Origin: an uncultured Bacteroidales bacterium
Lineage (GTDB): Bacteria > Bacteroidota > Bacteroidia > Bacteroidales > Tenuifilaceae
Direction: 5' to 3'
Assembly (NCBI GenBank): GCA_937926785.1
Contig: CALBBQ010000005.1
Location: 182,100-246,099, forward strand
Length of the DNA stretch: 64,000 bases
Below the pieces are notes generated by a model. That model did not search any database, was not told where the DNA came from, and saw only the letters and a program-made list of their open reading frames with translations. Of this stretch, positions 8,263-18,290 are shown piece after piece; the first letter of the stretch is position 1, and every line of letters begins with the position of its first letter. The translations under genes and the position numbers were made by a program.

Positions 8263-11200
8263 ATGCGTATGAAAGCCTTACGGATTCTTGGAAAAACTTC
8301 AAAATATCTGCTTGCAGGCATTTTAGGCATAATCCTCTTCCTTTTTCTGCTAATTGCCACCGTAAAACTTTTTGAGCACAAAATCACCCGTATTGCCATT
8401 AAGGAACTTGAAAAAACTCTGAAGGCGCCCATCAGCTATGGTGAGGTATCAATTCTTCCCTTCCGCGATTTTCCAAATCTAACCGTTCGAATTTCAGAGT
8501 TTAAACTAGGTCAACCCGCCGATTCGATTGGGATGCTCAGCATCATTAGCTTACCCGACACCCTTATCAGCTTTAAGAATGTGTTCGTCTCCGTTCGCTC
8601 ATATCCATTGCTCAAAAACAAGATACAAGTTGAGGGATTTGAACTGAATGGGTTCAGAATTAACTATGTGGTAGATTCTACGGGGGTAAGCAACTTCGAT
8701 TTTCTTATACCCCAGGACACCGTAACCGAGCAACCCGATACTGTAACGCAACAATTGCTTAACATTCTTCTGAAAGACCTTACCCTCAGCGATATAAACC
8801 TTAGCTACACCGATTGGAAGCTAAACGCTCACGCTAACATTAACATTCTTAAGCTACACCTTGAGGGACGGGTTGCCGGTGATAGCATTTGGGCTAAAAC
8901 AAAAGGTAAAGTAGTACTAAGTAACCCACAGTACCTGGATTTTCCGCTGGATAAGTTAGAATCTGTAATCCTGGCTTTTAGTACAAGCTATGACAATGGC
9001 AATGTTCAGGTTGAATCGCTAACGCTGGATACCGATGGCCTTCAGCTTAGAGCAAACGGAACTCTCACCCTATCCGATTCCATTTGGATTGATATGGGTA
9101 TTGCTGTACCAAAAATAAACCTAACCGAGCTCTCAAAGTTTATCCCCGAAAATATAACCAATGACTACGGAATTACCCGACTGGGTGGAAATATAGGGCT
9201 AAACGCAACGGTTAGAGGCTTCCTATATGATACCCTGATGCTTCCCAGCCTGTTTTTAGACTTCAACTTAAAGGATGGCATCCTTAAAACCAAAAAGTAT
9301 CCTGTAATAAAGCAGCTTAATATTTCAGGTAACCTATCGGTACCAAACCCAGGCTTTCTTACCACTACCACGCTTAACATCAGAAACTTGAACCTGAAAA
9401 CCGACCAAAGTCGTGTTAACCTTTCCTTTACCATCAAAAACCCCGATAAACCGATTTACAACGTTCATGGCGACATGTATCTGGTACTGGATGAGTTTGC
9501 CGGTTTGCTTCCCGATAACACCCTTAACCAGCTTTCGGGTGTTGTGAAGGCTAACTTTTACACCAAGGGTAAATTGCCTGATTACATAGGAGTTGGTAGC
9601 ACCGACTACTTTATGGTAAACACCGGCTTCAACATCAACCTTGAAAACATCTCCACCGGGATTGATTCCCTAAACCGGATAAAGGATTTGAATGCTTCCA
9701 TTATTTTTACACCTAGCAAGGAGATTAGCATCGACAACCTATCGCTTCAGCTCCCGGGCTATAAACTTAACATAAGTAAGGGTTTGCTAAAAGCTACTCT
9801 CCACGGCGATATTGCTTCGCCTGAAAAAATCGATGTACGGGTCGATACGCTTCACCTGGCTTTGGGAAGCAACATCATTAGTGCCAAGCTAAAACTCAAG
9901 GATCTGCTACATCCTGTTTTTAGGTGTGATGGGCGATTGATGCTGAATCTTGATGAGTTCCGACCTTTCATTCCCGACACGTTAATCAGCTATATTACCG
10001 GAAAAATTGACCTGCAGCTAAGTACCTCGGGCAACCTAAATCCTGACTCGCTGGATAAGGATATCCTCCCCATCATCTTTGAAAATAGCCGCATAGCAGC
10101 ACAGGTAAACCAGTTTGGTTTTTCGCTACCCAACGATACGCTGATTGGCATCGATAAACTCTCGTTTAACTTTACCATGGCCAACGATACCATTCGGCTT
10201 TCAAATGTTATCGGGCATTACAAAAACCTCGACTTCCGATCGGATTCCACATCAATCTGGAATGTTTACAAGACCTTCATGCTGGGCCAAAAGGATAAGA
10301 AGCTGATTGTTAACACATCGCTTTGGGCCGATAAGGTTGATTACGACCTTTTCCTACCCTTTATGGCCGAGGATACTACCGCCCCACCCGATACTGCACC
10401 CTCAACCATTCCCCAATACATTATACGTGGAGTAGCCAAGGCCAACCAGGTTAAGTACGGAAAAGTGCTGATATCCGATTTCTCAACCAAGTTCAGGGTT
10501 GATGACAGTCTTTACGTGATTGATGACATGCGAATGAAAGCCTTTGGTGGCAGCATGGTTACTTCACTTATTTACGATACCCGAAAGTATCCGCTTGAAG
10601 TTATCGAGTTCAAAAACGAATCAAACCGGGTTAACATAAAGCAGCTGCTGGAACAAAATGACGATTTTGAGCAGGACTACATTACCCATAAAAACATTGA
10701 TGGGTTAGTTACCGGAACCGTTTTTGGCCGAATTGTGATGCAGGATACCAACCTGCTCTACGACAAAATGCACCTCCTCGGTACCTTCAAGCTGGAGAAT
10801 GGCGGAATCTACAACTTTGAACCCGCCATGGAACTGGCAAAGTTTACCAACCTGAACGAGTTGGACAATATCCTGTTCCGCACCCTGGAAACCAGCGTGT
10901 TCATTTACAACAATCAGATTTACTTCCCAAAAACGAACATCGTGAGCACAGCTATGGATATGGCGGTTTACGGTATGCAAAGCTTTGGCGACGACTATGA
11001 GTACCATTTTGTGGTTTACCCCGGCGATGTGATGCTTGGCAAATCGAAGAAGCTACTAAAAAAACAAGGGCTTAAGGAAGAGGGATTTGAGGGAAAAGAC
11101 AAAGCAAAGCGATCGGGGCTATACCTGGTAGCGCTCCAACGCGGGAAAGAAACGAAGTATGGCTTCGACACTAAGGAGCTGCAAACCCTTATGAGAACCA

Positions 11201-11340
11201 CCATCAGGGTACAGGAAAGGGGGTTAAACCTCGTGTTCCACCCGCACGTGATGAACTTTAGGACCGATATTGAACGGAAAGAGATTAAGAGAAAAGAAAA
11301 AGATGATAACGCAGCTGGCGAAAAGGCTCAAACCAATTGA
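8263..11340 (+). CDS. AsmA-family membrane-anchored protein
   Basis: A 1025-residue protein with a single N-terminal membrane helix (about residues 14-37). A long beta-rich extracytoplasmic region follows, and the C-terminal part resembles the AsmA-like C-terminal domain near residues 800-960 (VYGMQSFGDDYEYHF). AsmA/TamB/YhdP-type proteins are large grooved bridges implicated in lipid transport to, and assembly of, the outer membrane. The length is usual for Bacteroidota members. The end overlaps the beginning of the DsbA-like gene by about 38 bases. A second ATG two codons downstream (residue 3) could be the real start. Confidence 0.85.
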   Translation: MRMKALRILGKTSKYLLAGILGIILFLFLLIATVKLFEHKITRIAIKELEKTLKAPISYGEVSILPFRDFPNLTVRISEFKLGQPADSIGMLSIISLPDTLISFKNVFVSVRSYPLLKNKIQVEGFELNGFRINYVVDSTGVSNFDFLIPQDTVTEQPDTVTQQLLNILLKDLTLSDINLSYTDWKLNAHANINILKLHLEGRVAGDSIWAKTKGKVVLSNPQYLDFPLDKLESVILAFSTSYDNGNVQVESLTLDTDGLQLRANGTLTLSDSIWIDMGIAVPKINLTELSKFIPENITNDYGITRLGGNIGLNATVRGFLYDTLMLPSLFLDFNLKDGILKTKKYPVIKQLNISGNLSVPNPGFLTTTTLNIRNLNLKTDQSRVNLSFTIKNPDKPIYNVHGDMYLVLDEFAGLLPDNTLNQLSGVVKANFYTKGKLPDYIGVGSTDYFMVNTGFNINLENISTGIDSLNRIKDLNASIIFTPSKEISIDNLSLQLPGYKLNISKGLLKATLHGDIASPEKIDVRVDTLHLALGSNIISAKLKLKDLLHPVFRCDGRLMLNLDEFRPFIPDTLISYITGKIDLQLSTSGNLNPDSLDKDILPIIFENSRIAAQVNQFGFSLPNDTLIGIDKLSFNFTMANDTIRLSNVIGHYKNLDFRSDSTSIWNVYKTFMLGQKDKKLIVNTSLWADKVDYDLFLPFMAEDTTAPPDTAPSTIPQYIIRGVAKANQVKYGKVLISDFSTKFRVDDSLYVIDDMRMKAFGGSMVTSLIYDTRKYPLEVIEFKNESNRVNIKQLLEQNDDFEQDYITHKNIDGLVTGTVFGRIVMQDTNLLYDKMHLLGTFKLENGGIYNFEPAMELAKFTNLNELDNILFRTLETSVFIYNNQIYFPKTNIVSTAMDMAVYGMQSFGDDYEYHFVVYPGDVMLGKSKKLLKKQGLKEEGFEGKDKAKRSGLYLVALQRGKETKYGFDTKELQTLMRTTIRVQERGLNLVFHPHVMNFRTDIERKEIKRKEKDDNAAGEKAQTN

Positions 11341-11956
11341 GATTATAGCAATTATTGTTTCGCTAATACTCTTAGTGCTTATCGGCATTAAGGTTTGGAA
11401 CATTTTTTCTTCCAAAAAAGAGGTACTCGGAGAAACGCCAAAGCTCTCGGCTTTAGATATTACATTTGGTAGCGATACCGCACCCCTTACAGTATTTGCC
11501 TACATGAGCTACCACTGTGGTTACTGCAGGCTTTTCTTCACCGATGTTTACCCGAAACTTGAAAAAGAGTTTATAAGTAACGGAAAAGTCAGATTTGTGC
11601 TTAAGATAGTTGAACACTCTAAAAACCCTGATCGCATAAAAGAGGTACGAACGGCAATCTGCATAAACCGATACGGATACTACGGAAAGCTGCATGAACT
11701 TCTGGTAACCAACAGCAGCGTGATTTACACCGATGAGTTTCGCGAAATGGTGAACCACTTTATTGATAGCGACCCCTTAGTGGCCGAATGTATTCTGGGA
11801 AACGAGTCGATGGATTATGTTTTGCAAATCCGCAACGAATTTGATAAATTTGGTTTTACCGGAACGCCAACCTTTGCTATAGGAACCCAGGTATACAGGG
11901 GTTTTATGCCATACGAGCAGTTTAAAACGATTATAGTTAAACACTTAAACCAATAA
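11303..11956 (+). CDS. DsbA-like membrane-anchored thiol oxidoreductase
   Basis: About 217 residues from the ATG at 11303, which follows an A/G-rich stretch; an in-frame ATG at 11270 would add 11 basic residues. A membrane helix near the N-terminus (IAIIVSLILLVLIGIKVW) anchors a DsbA/Thioredoxin_4 domain. The active site is CGYC (Cys72, Cys75 from this start), and the cis-proline loop is FTGTPTFAIG. It is expected to face the periplasm and oxidise or isomerise disulfides. The start lies inside the end of the AsmA-like gene, and a cysteine-rich lipoprotein gene begins 4 nt after its stop, a plausible substrate pair. Confidence 0.85.
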   Translation: MITQLAKRLKPIEIIAIIVSLILLVLIGIKVWNIFSSKKEVLGETPKLSALDITFGSDTAPLTVFAYMSYHCGYCRLFFTDVYPKLEKEFISNGKVRFVLKIVEHSKNPDRIKEVRTAICINRYGYYGKLHELLVTNSSVIYTDEFREMVNHFIDSDPLVAECILGNESMDYVLQIRNEFDKFGFTGTPTFAIGTQVYRGFMPYEQFKTIIVKHLNQ

Positions 11957-11960
11957 AGCT

Positions 11961-12329
11961 ATGCGAAAAAAGTTACTGTTTGCCCCATTTGTATTAGGAG
12001 CAATACTTGCTTTACTTACTTGGGGTTGCGAAAAGGAGGATAAGGATGTATGCCAAAAATTTGAACCTCCGCAGTGCGAAATAGCCAATGTGTGCTGCCC
12101 AACCGATGGAAGCAACTGCTACTATGACGTTGGTGAAACCAAATACTACTGCGATAAAACAAAAGCCACCTCGTCCGATCCTGATGGATGCGACGAAGCA
12201 GAGAATAAAGCCATTGCTGCATTGTGTGCCTCTGCAAGTCCCGAGCAGCTGATGGCTGCAAAAGTGGAACTTCGTAGCCTAACCGCAAAGCTGCTCAAAG
12301 AAGCCCGTACGTACTCGGTATGCCATTAA
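11961..12329 (+). CDS. Small cysteine-rich lipoprotein
   Basis: A 122-residue protein I cannot assign to a family. It has a lipoprotein signal peptide with a lipobox ending LTWGC (lipidated Cys23). Nine further cysteines follow (31, 39, 45, 46, 53, 64, 77, 89, 121), including a CC pair, so several disulfides are likely in the mature protein. The C-terminal third is helical. It directly follows the DsbA-like gene, which suggests that enzyme may fold it. It could instead bind metal or heme, but no CxxCH motif is present. Confidence 0.7.
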   Translation: MRKKLLFAPFVLGAILALLTWGCEKEDKDVCQKFEPPQCEIANVCCPTDGSNCYYDVGETKYYCDKTKATSSDPDGCDEAENKAIAALCASASPEQLMAAKVELRSLTAKLLKEARTYSVCH

Positions 12330-12382
12330 ATACTTTAAACCCGATTAGAAGCATCTTATCCCGGTAAGTTTCATTAAGCTGT

Positions 12383-13921
12383 ATGCTGGTAAAAACCTTT
12401 GGTAGCGCGGTACACGGTATAAAAGCCACCACCATTACCATTGAGGTAAGCGTGGGGCAAGGCGTCAACTTTTTTCTGGTTGGACTGCCCGACAATGCTG
12501 TAAAGGAAAGCCAGCAACGAGTCATGTCGGCGCTGGAAACCAGTGGCTACAAGTTTCCCAAGAAACGAATCGTAATCAACATGGCTCCAGCCGACATCCG
12601 AAAGGAGGGCTCGGCTTACGATTTACCTTTGGCTATTGGCATCATGGCCGCCTCGGAGCAGGTTAAACCCGACCTGCTCCAAGATTATGTTGTAATGGGT
12701 GAACTCTCTCTCGATGGCAGCATTCAACCCATAAAGGGGGTTCTACCCATTGCCATTCAGGCTCGGGAGGAGGGGTTTAAAGGTTTCATTGTTCCCGCTC
12801 AGAATGCCCGCGAGGCTGCCGTTGTTAATAACCTTGAGGTTTATGGGGTGGAGCACATTAAGCAGGTGGTGGACTTTTTTAATGGCAATAGCACCCTTGA
12901 GCCTACCATAGTGAACACCCGCGAGGAGTTCTTTGCCCATGCCAACAGCTACGATGTCGACTTTTCCGATGTGAAAGGACAGGAGAACGTAAAACGTGCG
13001 CTCGAGGTGGCCGCTGCCGGAGGCCATAACATCATCATGATTGGACCACCAGGCGCCGGTAAAACCATGCTGGCAAAGCGCATACCCACAATTATTCCTC
13101 CTCTGACCCTGCGCGAAGCCCTTGAAACCACTAAGATTCATTCCGTTGCCGGTAAAATTGACAGGAACACCTCACTGATGACCCGCAGGCCTTTCCGGAG
13201 CCCTCACCATACCATTTCGGACATCGCCCTGGTCGGGGGTGGGCAATTTCCCCAGCCCGGCGAGATTTCACTGGCTCATAACGGTGTCCTTTTCCTTGAC
13301 GAACTACCGGAATTCAAGCGTACGGTGCTTGAAGTTATGCGTCAACCCCTTGAGGATAGGGTGATAACCATCTCACGGGCCAAGTTTACCGTGGAGTATC
13401 CGGCCAGCTTTATGCTGGTGGCCTCCATGAACCCTTGCCCCTGTGGGTACTACAACCACCCCGAAAAGGAATGCGTTTGTTCGCCCGGCATTGTACAGAA
13501 GTACCTAAACCGGATTTCGGGTCCACTACTCGACCGGATTGATATCCATATTGAAGTAGTTCCCGTTCCTTTTGATAAACTTGCTTCGGCACCACCAGCC
13601 GAAAGCAGCGCCCAGATAAGGGAGCGCGTTGTGAAAGCAAGGCAGATTCAAGAGGAACGATTTGTGCCATGGGCCGATGTGCACTGCAATGCCCAGATGT
13701 CCTCCAAGCTAATACGCCAGTTCTGCGTGCTCGATGAGGCTGGCACTGCCATTCTGAAAACCGCCATGGAACGACTTAACCTCTCAGCTCGCGCCTACGA
13801 CAGAATCCTGAAGGTTTCCAGAACCATTGCCGATTTGGAGGGCTCCCAAAAAATTTTGCCCCAGCACGTGGCCGAGGCAATTCAGTATCGCAGTCTGGAC
13901 AGAGAGAACTGGGCGGGTTAA
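12383..13921 (+). CDS. comM: YifB/ComM family Mg-chelatase-like AAA+ ATPase
   Basis: A 512-residue AAA+ protein. The N-terminal ChlI/LonC-like domain covers about residues 1-170. The ATPase core follows, with Walker A GPPGAGKT at 221-228, Walker B FLDELPEF near 300, and the Mg-chelatase C-terminal region. The NPCPCGYY segment and a later cysteine are typical. ComM-type helicases promote branch migration during natural transformation and recombination. Length is full. The last 4 bases overlap the end of the convergent yitT gene. Confidence 0.92.
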   Translation: MLVKTFGSAVHGIKATTITIEVSVGQGVNFFLVGLPDNAVKESQQRVMSALETSGYKFPKKRIVINMAPADIRKEGSAYDLPLAIGIMAASEQVKPDLLQDYVVMGELSLDGSIQPIKGVLPIAIQAREEGFKGFIVPAQNAREAAVVNNLEVYGVEHIKQVVDFFNGNSTLEPTIVNTREEFFAHANSYDVDFSDVKGQENVKRALEVAAAGGHNIIMIGPPGAGKTMLAKRIPTIIPPLTLREALETTKIHSVAGKIDRNTSLMTRRPFRSPHHTISDIALVGGGQFPQPGEISLAHNGVLFLDELPEFKRTVLEVMRQPLEDRVITISRAKFTVEYPASFMLVASMNPCPCGYYNHPEKECVCSPGIVQKYLNRISGPLLDRIDIHIEVVPVPFDKLASAPPAESSAQIRERVVKARQIQEERFVPWADVHCNAQMSSKLIRQFCVLDEAGTAILKTAMERLNLSARAYDRILKVSRTIADLEGSQKILPQHVAEAIQYRSLDRENWAG

Positions 13922-14796
13922 TGCCTGATACGCTCAAAACCCCTGCCGTAAACTCCCGTTACATTAGCCACAGATATAAACGCTTCAGGATCAACCTCCT
14001 TGATTATCTTGTACACATCGCTCACTTCGTGTTTCCGAACCAGTGAGATTAAAACCTTTTGGTGTTCCTTGGTGTACCAGCCCATGCCATCCACCACGGT
14101 TACCCCACGATTGATCTCCGAGGTTATCCGATCGGCAATTTCCTGATATTTCTTGGAGAAGACAAACACCTGAACCGACTGCTTGCTACCGGACAGGACC
14201 GCATCGAGCGAGTAAGCGGTAATGGCCATGGCCACATAGCCATACACAATGGTTTCGATGCGTTTGGCGGGGTCAAGGTCGAGTAGAACCAGAAACGAGG
14301 AGCCGATGATGAAAACGTCGCAAAGCATTATAACCCTTCCGGGGCTTATGTTACGATATTTATTGATGATCATGGCAATGATATCGGTTCCGCCGGTGCT
14401 TCCACCCTGTGTAAAAACGATTCCTAGCCCAACCCCAGCAATGGCTCCGCCAATAATGGTTGACATGAACTTATCCTCAACCACCGCAACCTTAATGGTC
14501 ATTTGGAGCACCGATAGTAGCAAGGCACCCACAGTAACACCAAAAACGGTTTTTACACCGAAGTTGGCACCAAGCATTTTTATAGCGATGAGGATAAGCC
14601 CAATATTGATCACAAAATAGGTGTAACCCATGGGTATGCCGGTAGCATAGTAAACCAGAGCACCTATACCGGAAACCCCACCTCCGGTGATTTTATGGGG
14701 TATGAGGAATGCTGTCCACGACAGGGCATAAAGCAACAGCCCGAACACTATGATGGCATAGGATCGGACTGTTTTGAAAAGATTTAAAGAAGTCAT
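13918..14796 (-). CDS. YitT-family membrane protein (DUF161 + DUF2179)
   Basis: A 292-residue inner-membrane protein with about five hydrophobic helices in the first ~200 residues (the DUF161/YitT_membrane module, with [12 protein letters not shown] and a [11 protein letters not shown] segment). A C-terminal cytoplasmic DUF2179 domain contains [13 protein letters not shown] and a final GRGFERIR. The biochemical function of the family is not established. The gene order yitT then four-helix-bundle and leuS on the same strand may be one transcriptional unit. Confidence 0.88.
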   Translation of the reverse strand: MTSLNLFKTVRSYAIIVFGLLLYALSWTAFLIPHKITGGGVSGIGALVYYATGIPMGYTYFVINIGLILIAIKMLGANFGVKTVFGVTVGALLLSVLQMTIKVAVVEDKFMSTIIGGAIAGVGLGIVFTQGGSTGGTDIIAMIINKYRNISPGRVIMLCDVFIIGSSFLVLLDLDPAKRIETIVYGYVAMAITAYSLDAVLSGSKQSVQVFVFSKKYQEIADRITSEINRGVTVVDGMGWYTKEHQKVLISLVRKHEVSDVYKIIKEVDPEAFISVANVTGVYGRGFERIRH

Positions 14797-14813
14797 TCTG
14801 GTATTACTGTTTC

Positions 14814-15215
14814 TTACTCTTCTTTTGCTTCGTCGTCTCTTCGACGCTTGATTGACCTTGCATAAGAATTAAGCAGGTAGCTTACCTCGTTAAGACTGTT
14901 TTCCAGCTCCTCGGCCTGAAACGTATCAAAAAGATTCAGATCGGTTGCCAAAGTGATGTAGTACCTGCACTCCTCAAGCGCTTCCTGTGCAGTGGTGAGG
15001 AAAAGGAGCTTCTCCTCGCGGTCTTTCTTCTTGTAGCCCCCAACAATGTTGGTTGCAATGGCAGTGGCGCTCTCGCAAAGCATATCGCCCACAATGGCCT
15101 GGTGATCTTCAGGGAAAATTTTCACCTGCTGGTAAATGTTAAGCACAAAAGCATGCGCTTTTTGCCAAACCACCAAATCCTTGAACGACTTGGTTTTGTT
15201 GTCCGATTTCTCCAT
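14814..15215 (-). CDS. Four-helix-bundle protein (23S rRNA IVP-like)
   Basis: A 133-residue all-helical protein of the family first described as 'S23 ribosomal protein' in intervening sequences of 23S rRNA. It starts with the diagnostic FKDLVVWQKAHAFVLNIY segment and ends in basic residues (KRRRDDE). Here it is a stand-alone gene between leuS and yitT, not in an rRNA. Function is unknown. It is 17 nt upstream of yitT and 100 nt downstream of leuS. Confidence 0.88.
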   Translation of the reverse strand: MEKSDNKTKSFKDLVVWQKAHAFVLNIYQQVKIFPEDHQAIVGDMLCESATAIATNIVGGYKKKDREEKLLFLTTAQEALEECRYYITLATDLNLFDTFQAEELENSLNEVSYLLNSYARSIKRRRDDEAKEE

Positions 15216-15315
15216 AAATTACTCCTTTCTGTTGTAAAGTTTACAAAGTAGTTTAATGATTTATAAGGGTTTACTAAAGATAGTCAATTTTCTCTCTCCC
15301 ACAAAACTTTTTTGA

Positions 15316-18099
15316 CTAAACCACAACGTTTACAATTTTGTTTGGCACCACGATAACTTTTTTGGGTTGCTTCCCCTCCAGGTACTTGCGGGTGTTTTCA
15401 TCGGCCAAAACAATTTTTTCAACCTCATCGGCCTTAAGGTTAAGGGGTAACTCAAGGGTAAAACGGGTTTTTCCGTTAAACGATATGGGACATGTAAATG
15501 TTGATTCTTTAACAAAATTCTCATTAAACTTGGGCCATGCAGCTACGTTCACTGAGGTTTGGTGACCCAGTAAATGCCAAAGTTCCTCAGCAATATGAGG
15601 AGCATAGGGGGCAATCAGCACGGTTAACGGTTCAAGCACTGCTCGTTTGTTACACTTCAAGTCCATGAGTTCATTCACACAAATCATAAAAGCCGAAACA
15701 CCGGTGTTGAAGCTGAACTTCTCGATATCCTCGGTAACCTTTTTAATGGTTTTATGAAGCACTTTCAGTTCCTGCTGGGTTGGTTCATCACTTGAAACCT
15801 CAAACTGATTTGCTGAGTTGTGGAACAAACGCCAGAACTTTCGCAGGAACTTATGCACCCCGTCAATTCCGTTGGTATCCCATGGTTTACTCTGCTCAAG
15901 CGGGCCAAGGAACATCTCGTACATGCGAAGGGTATCGGCGCCATAACGCTCAACAATGGTATCGGGGTTTACCACGTTCCACATGCTCTTACTCATCTTT
16001 TCTACCGCCCAGCCACAGATGTATTTACCGTCTTCCAGAATAAATTCGGCGTTTTCAAACTCCGGACGCCACTTACGGAAGGCGTCAATATCAAGTATAT
16101 CGTTGCTCACAATGTTAACATCAACATGTATGGGGGTAACATCGTATTTATCCTTCAGGTTGAAGGAAACAAACTGGTTGGTCCCTTTGATACGATAGAC
16201 AAAGTTCGAGCGGCCCTGAATCATTCCCTGGTTTATGAGCTTTTTAAAAGGCTCATGTTTGCAAACATAACCCAGATCGAACAGGAACTTATTCCAGTAG
16301 CGTGAGTAAATCAAGTGACCCACGGCGTGTTCGGTACCGCCAATGTACAGGTCAACGTTCTCCCAGTAGGCATTGGCCTCCTTCGATACTAAGGCTTTAT
16401 CGTTATGCGGATCCATGTAGCGCAGGTAGTATGCTGATGAGCCTGCAAAGCCCGGCATGGTGCTGAGCTCATAGGGGTAACCCTCGGGCGTATGCCAACC
16501 CTTAGCACGACCAAGAGGTGGTTCGCCTTTCTCGGTAGGCAGGTAAGCGTCAATTTCAGGCAGTTCCAATGGCAGCTTATCCTCGCTGAGGGGGTATGGC
16601 ATACCATCCTTATAGTAAACTGGGAATGGCTCGCCCCAGTAGCGCTGGCGGCTGAATATGGCATCGCGAAGGCGATAGTTCACCTTGCGTTTACCCAGCC
16701 CGCGCGATTCAATCACCTCGCATATCTTTGATATGGCGTCTTTTACCTCTAAACCATTAATCAGCGGGCTATTTATAACGACACCCTCTTTGGAGTCGTA
16801 GGACTCGGTCCACGATTCAGGGTTGGTGGCCTGCTCGCCCGGGCGAATCACGGTTTGGATAATTGGCAGGCCAAAGGTTTTGGCAAAGGCAAAGTCGCGG
16901 CTATCGTGAGCTGGCACAGCCATGATGGCACCTGTGCCATACCCGGCCAGCACGTACTCGCTTACCCAAATGGGAATGCGCTCGTTAGTAAAGGGGTTAA
17001 TGGCGTAGCTGCCGGTGAACTGGCCGGTAACCCTGCGGGCCTCGGCCATACGCTCGCGTTCGGTTTTGCGCTTCACCTCCTGGCGGTACTCGGCCATCCT
17101 TTCGGCATACTCAGGGGTGGTAAGCTCATCAACCAGATCGCTCTCAGGAGCAAGAACCATGAAGGTTGCACCGTATATGGTATCGGGACGGGTGGTGAAA
17201 ATCAGAATTTTGCGGTCGCTCCCGTCAATTCGGAACCACACCTCGGCACCCTCCGATTTACCAATCCAGTTGCGCTGTATCTCCTTAAGGGATTCCGTCC
17301 AATCGAGCTGTTCAAGGTCGTTGAGCAAACGCTCGGCGTAGGCCGAAATGCGCAGGCACCACTGGCGCATCTTGCGCTGCTCCACGGGGTGCCCGCCACG
17401 TATCGATACGCCCTCCTTCACTTCATCGTTGGCCAGTACGGTACCGAGTGCAGGGCACCAGTTAACCATTACATCGGCCAGGTATGCCAAGCGGTATGCC
17501 AGCAATATCTCCTGCTGCTCCCGCTCGCTCATGCCCTTCCACTCAGCTGCGCTGAATGCGCGTACATCGCTGCAGGCAGCATCGACAGTAAGGTTACCAT
17601 TGCGCTCAAATTCGGCTATCAGGGTTTCAATAGGCTCAGCCTTCAGGGTTTTGTTGTTGTACCAATGCTTGAACATCTGAATAAACGCCCACTGGGTCCA
17701 CTTGTAGTACTTGGGGTCGCAGGTGCGGAACTCGCGGTCCCAATCGTAGCTGAAGCCAATCTTATCGAGCTGCTCACGGTAGCGCTTGATGTTGTTATCG
17801 GTGGTAATGGCCGGGTGCTGGCCGGTTTGAATGGCGTACTGCTCGGCCGGAAGGCCAAAGGCATCGTAGCCCATGGGATGAAGCACGTTAAACCCGTTGA
17901 GCCGTTTGTAGCGCGAGTAGATATCGGAAGCGATGTAGCCCAGCGGGTGCCCCACATGCAGCCCCGCCCCCGATGGGTACGGGAACATATCCAGCACGTA
18001 GAACTTGGGTTTGGTCTTGTCTATATCTACCTTATATGTCTTATTCTTACGCCAGTACTCCTGCCATTTCTGCTCAATTTCCCTGAAATTGTAGTCCAT
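15316..18099 (-). CDS. leuS: Leucyl-tRNA synthetase
   Basis: A 927-residue class I aminoacyl-tRNA synthetase. The HIGH-type motif is HVGH at residues 48-51 and the KMSKS loop lies at 701-705. The large CP1 editing domain sits between them ([19 protein letters not shown] and [16 protein letters not shown] are typical LeuRS editing motifs). It charges tRNA-Leu in the cytoplasm. The length slightly exceeds that of E. coli LeuRS and agrees with Bacteroidota versions. The start is a single ATG at 18099. A long open frame on the opposite strand (16855-18198) is a compositional shadow. Confidence 0.98.
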   Translation of the reverse strand: MDYNFREIEQKWQEYWRKNKTYKVDIDKTKPKFYVLDMFPYPSGAGLHVGHPLGYIASDIYSRYKRLNGFNVLHPMGYDAFGLPAEQYAIQTGQHPAITTDNNIKRYREQLDKIGFSYDWDREFRTCDPKYYKWTQWAFIQMFKHWYNNKTLKAEPIETLIAEFERNGNLTVDAACSDVRAFSAAEWKGMSEREQQEILLAYRLAYLADVMVNWCPALGTVLANDEVKEGVSIRGGHPVEQRKMRQWCLRISAYAERLLNDLEQLDWTESLKEIQRNWIGKSEGAEVWFRIDGSDRKILIFTTRPDTIYGATFMVLAPESDLVDELTTPEYAERMAEYRQEVKRKTERERMAEARRVTGQFTGSYAINPFTNERIPIWVSEYVLAGYGTGAIMAVPAHDSRDFAFAKTFGLPIIQTVIRPGEQATNPESWTESYDSKEGVVINSPLINGLEVKDAISKICEVIESRGLGKRKVNYRLRDAIFSRQRYWGEPFPVYYKDGMPYPLSEDKLPLELPEIDAYLPTEKGEPPLGRAKGWHTPEGYPYELSTMPGFAGSSAYYLRYMDPHNDKALVSKEANAYWENVDLYIGGTEHAVGHLIYSRYWNKFLFDLGYVCKHEPFKKLINQGMIQGRSNFVYRIKGTNQFVSFNLKDKYDVTPIHVDVNIVSNDILDIDAFRKWRPEFENAEFILEDGKYICGWAVEKMSKSMWNVVNPDTIVERYGADTLRMYEMFLGPLEQSKPWDTNGIDGVHKFLRKFWRLFHNSANQFEVSSDEPTQQELKVLHKTIKKVTEDIEKFSFNTGVSAFMICVNELMDLKCNKRAVLEPLTVLIAPYAPHIAEELWHLLGHQTSVNVAAWPKFNENFVKESTFTCPISFNGKTRFTLELPLNLKADEVEKIVLADENTRKYLEGKQPKKVIVVPNKIVNVVV

Positions 18100-18240
18100 A
18101 AAAACCTGATTTTGTTAAAGTTGATTTCAGCGTGCAAAGATAGAAAAAACAGGGTAATAAGTGTAACGAAATTTCAAGCTTCCTTACTAAATACCTGATA
18201 CCTGGGGAAAGTGCACCCCAAAAAGCAAAATAAAAAACTT

Positions 18241-18264
18241 AGACCGTGGCAGTCGCCACGGTCT
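18241..18264 (-). terminator. Rho-independent terminator after the thioredoxin-like lipoprotein gene
   Basis: A perfect hairpin with stem AGACCGTGGC/GCCACGGTCT and a 4-nt loop. Read on the minus strand it is followed by a T-rich tract (AAGTTTTTTATTTT). It lies 27 nt beyond the stop codon at 18291 and separates that gene from leuS. Confidence 0.85.
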
Positions 18265-18290
18265 TTCTACTTTTATTTGTTAGCTATGGC

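Noticed and set aside
12743..13141. 132-codon minus-strand frame
   Set aside because: It is antisense to the comM/yifB AAA+ gene, including its Walker A region.
15820..16305. 161-codon plus-strand frame
   Set aside because: It is antisense to leuS and contains no family signature.
16855..18198. 447-codon open frame on the plus strand
   Set aside because: It lies antisense to most of leuS, whose catalytic motifs and full length are certain. It has no recognisable domain and is a compositional shadow.
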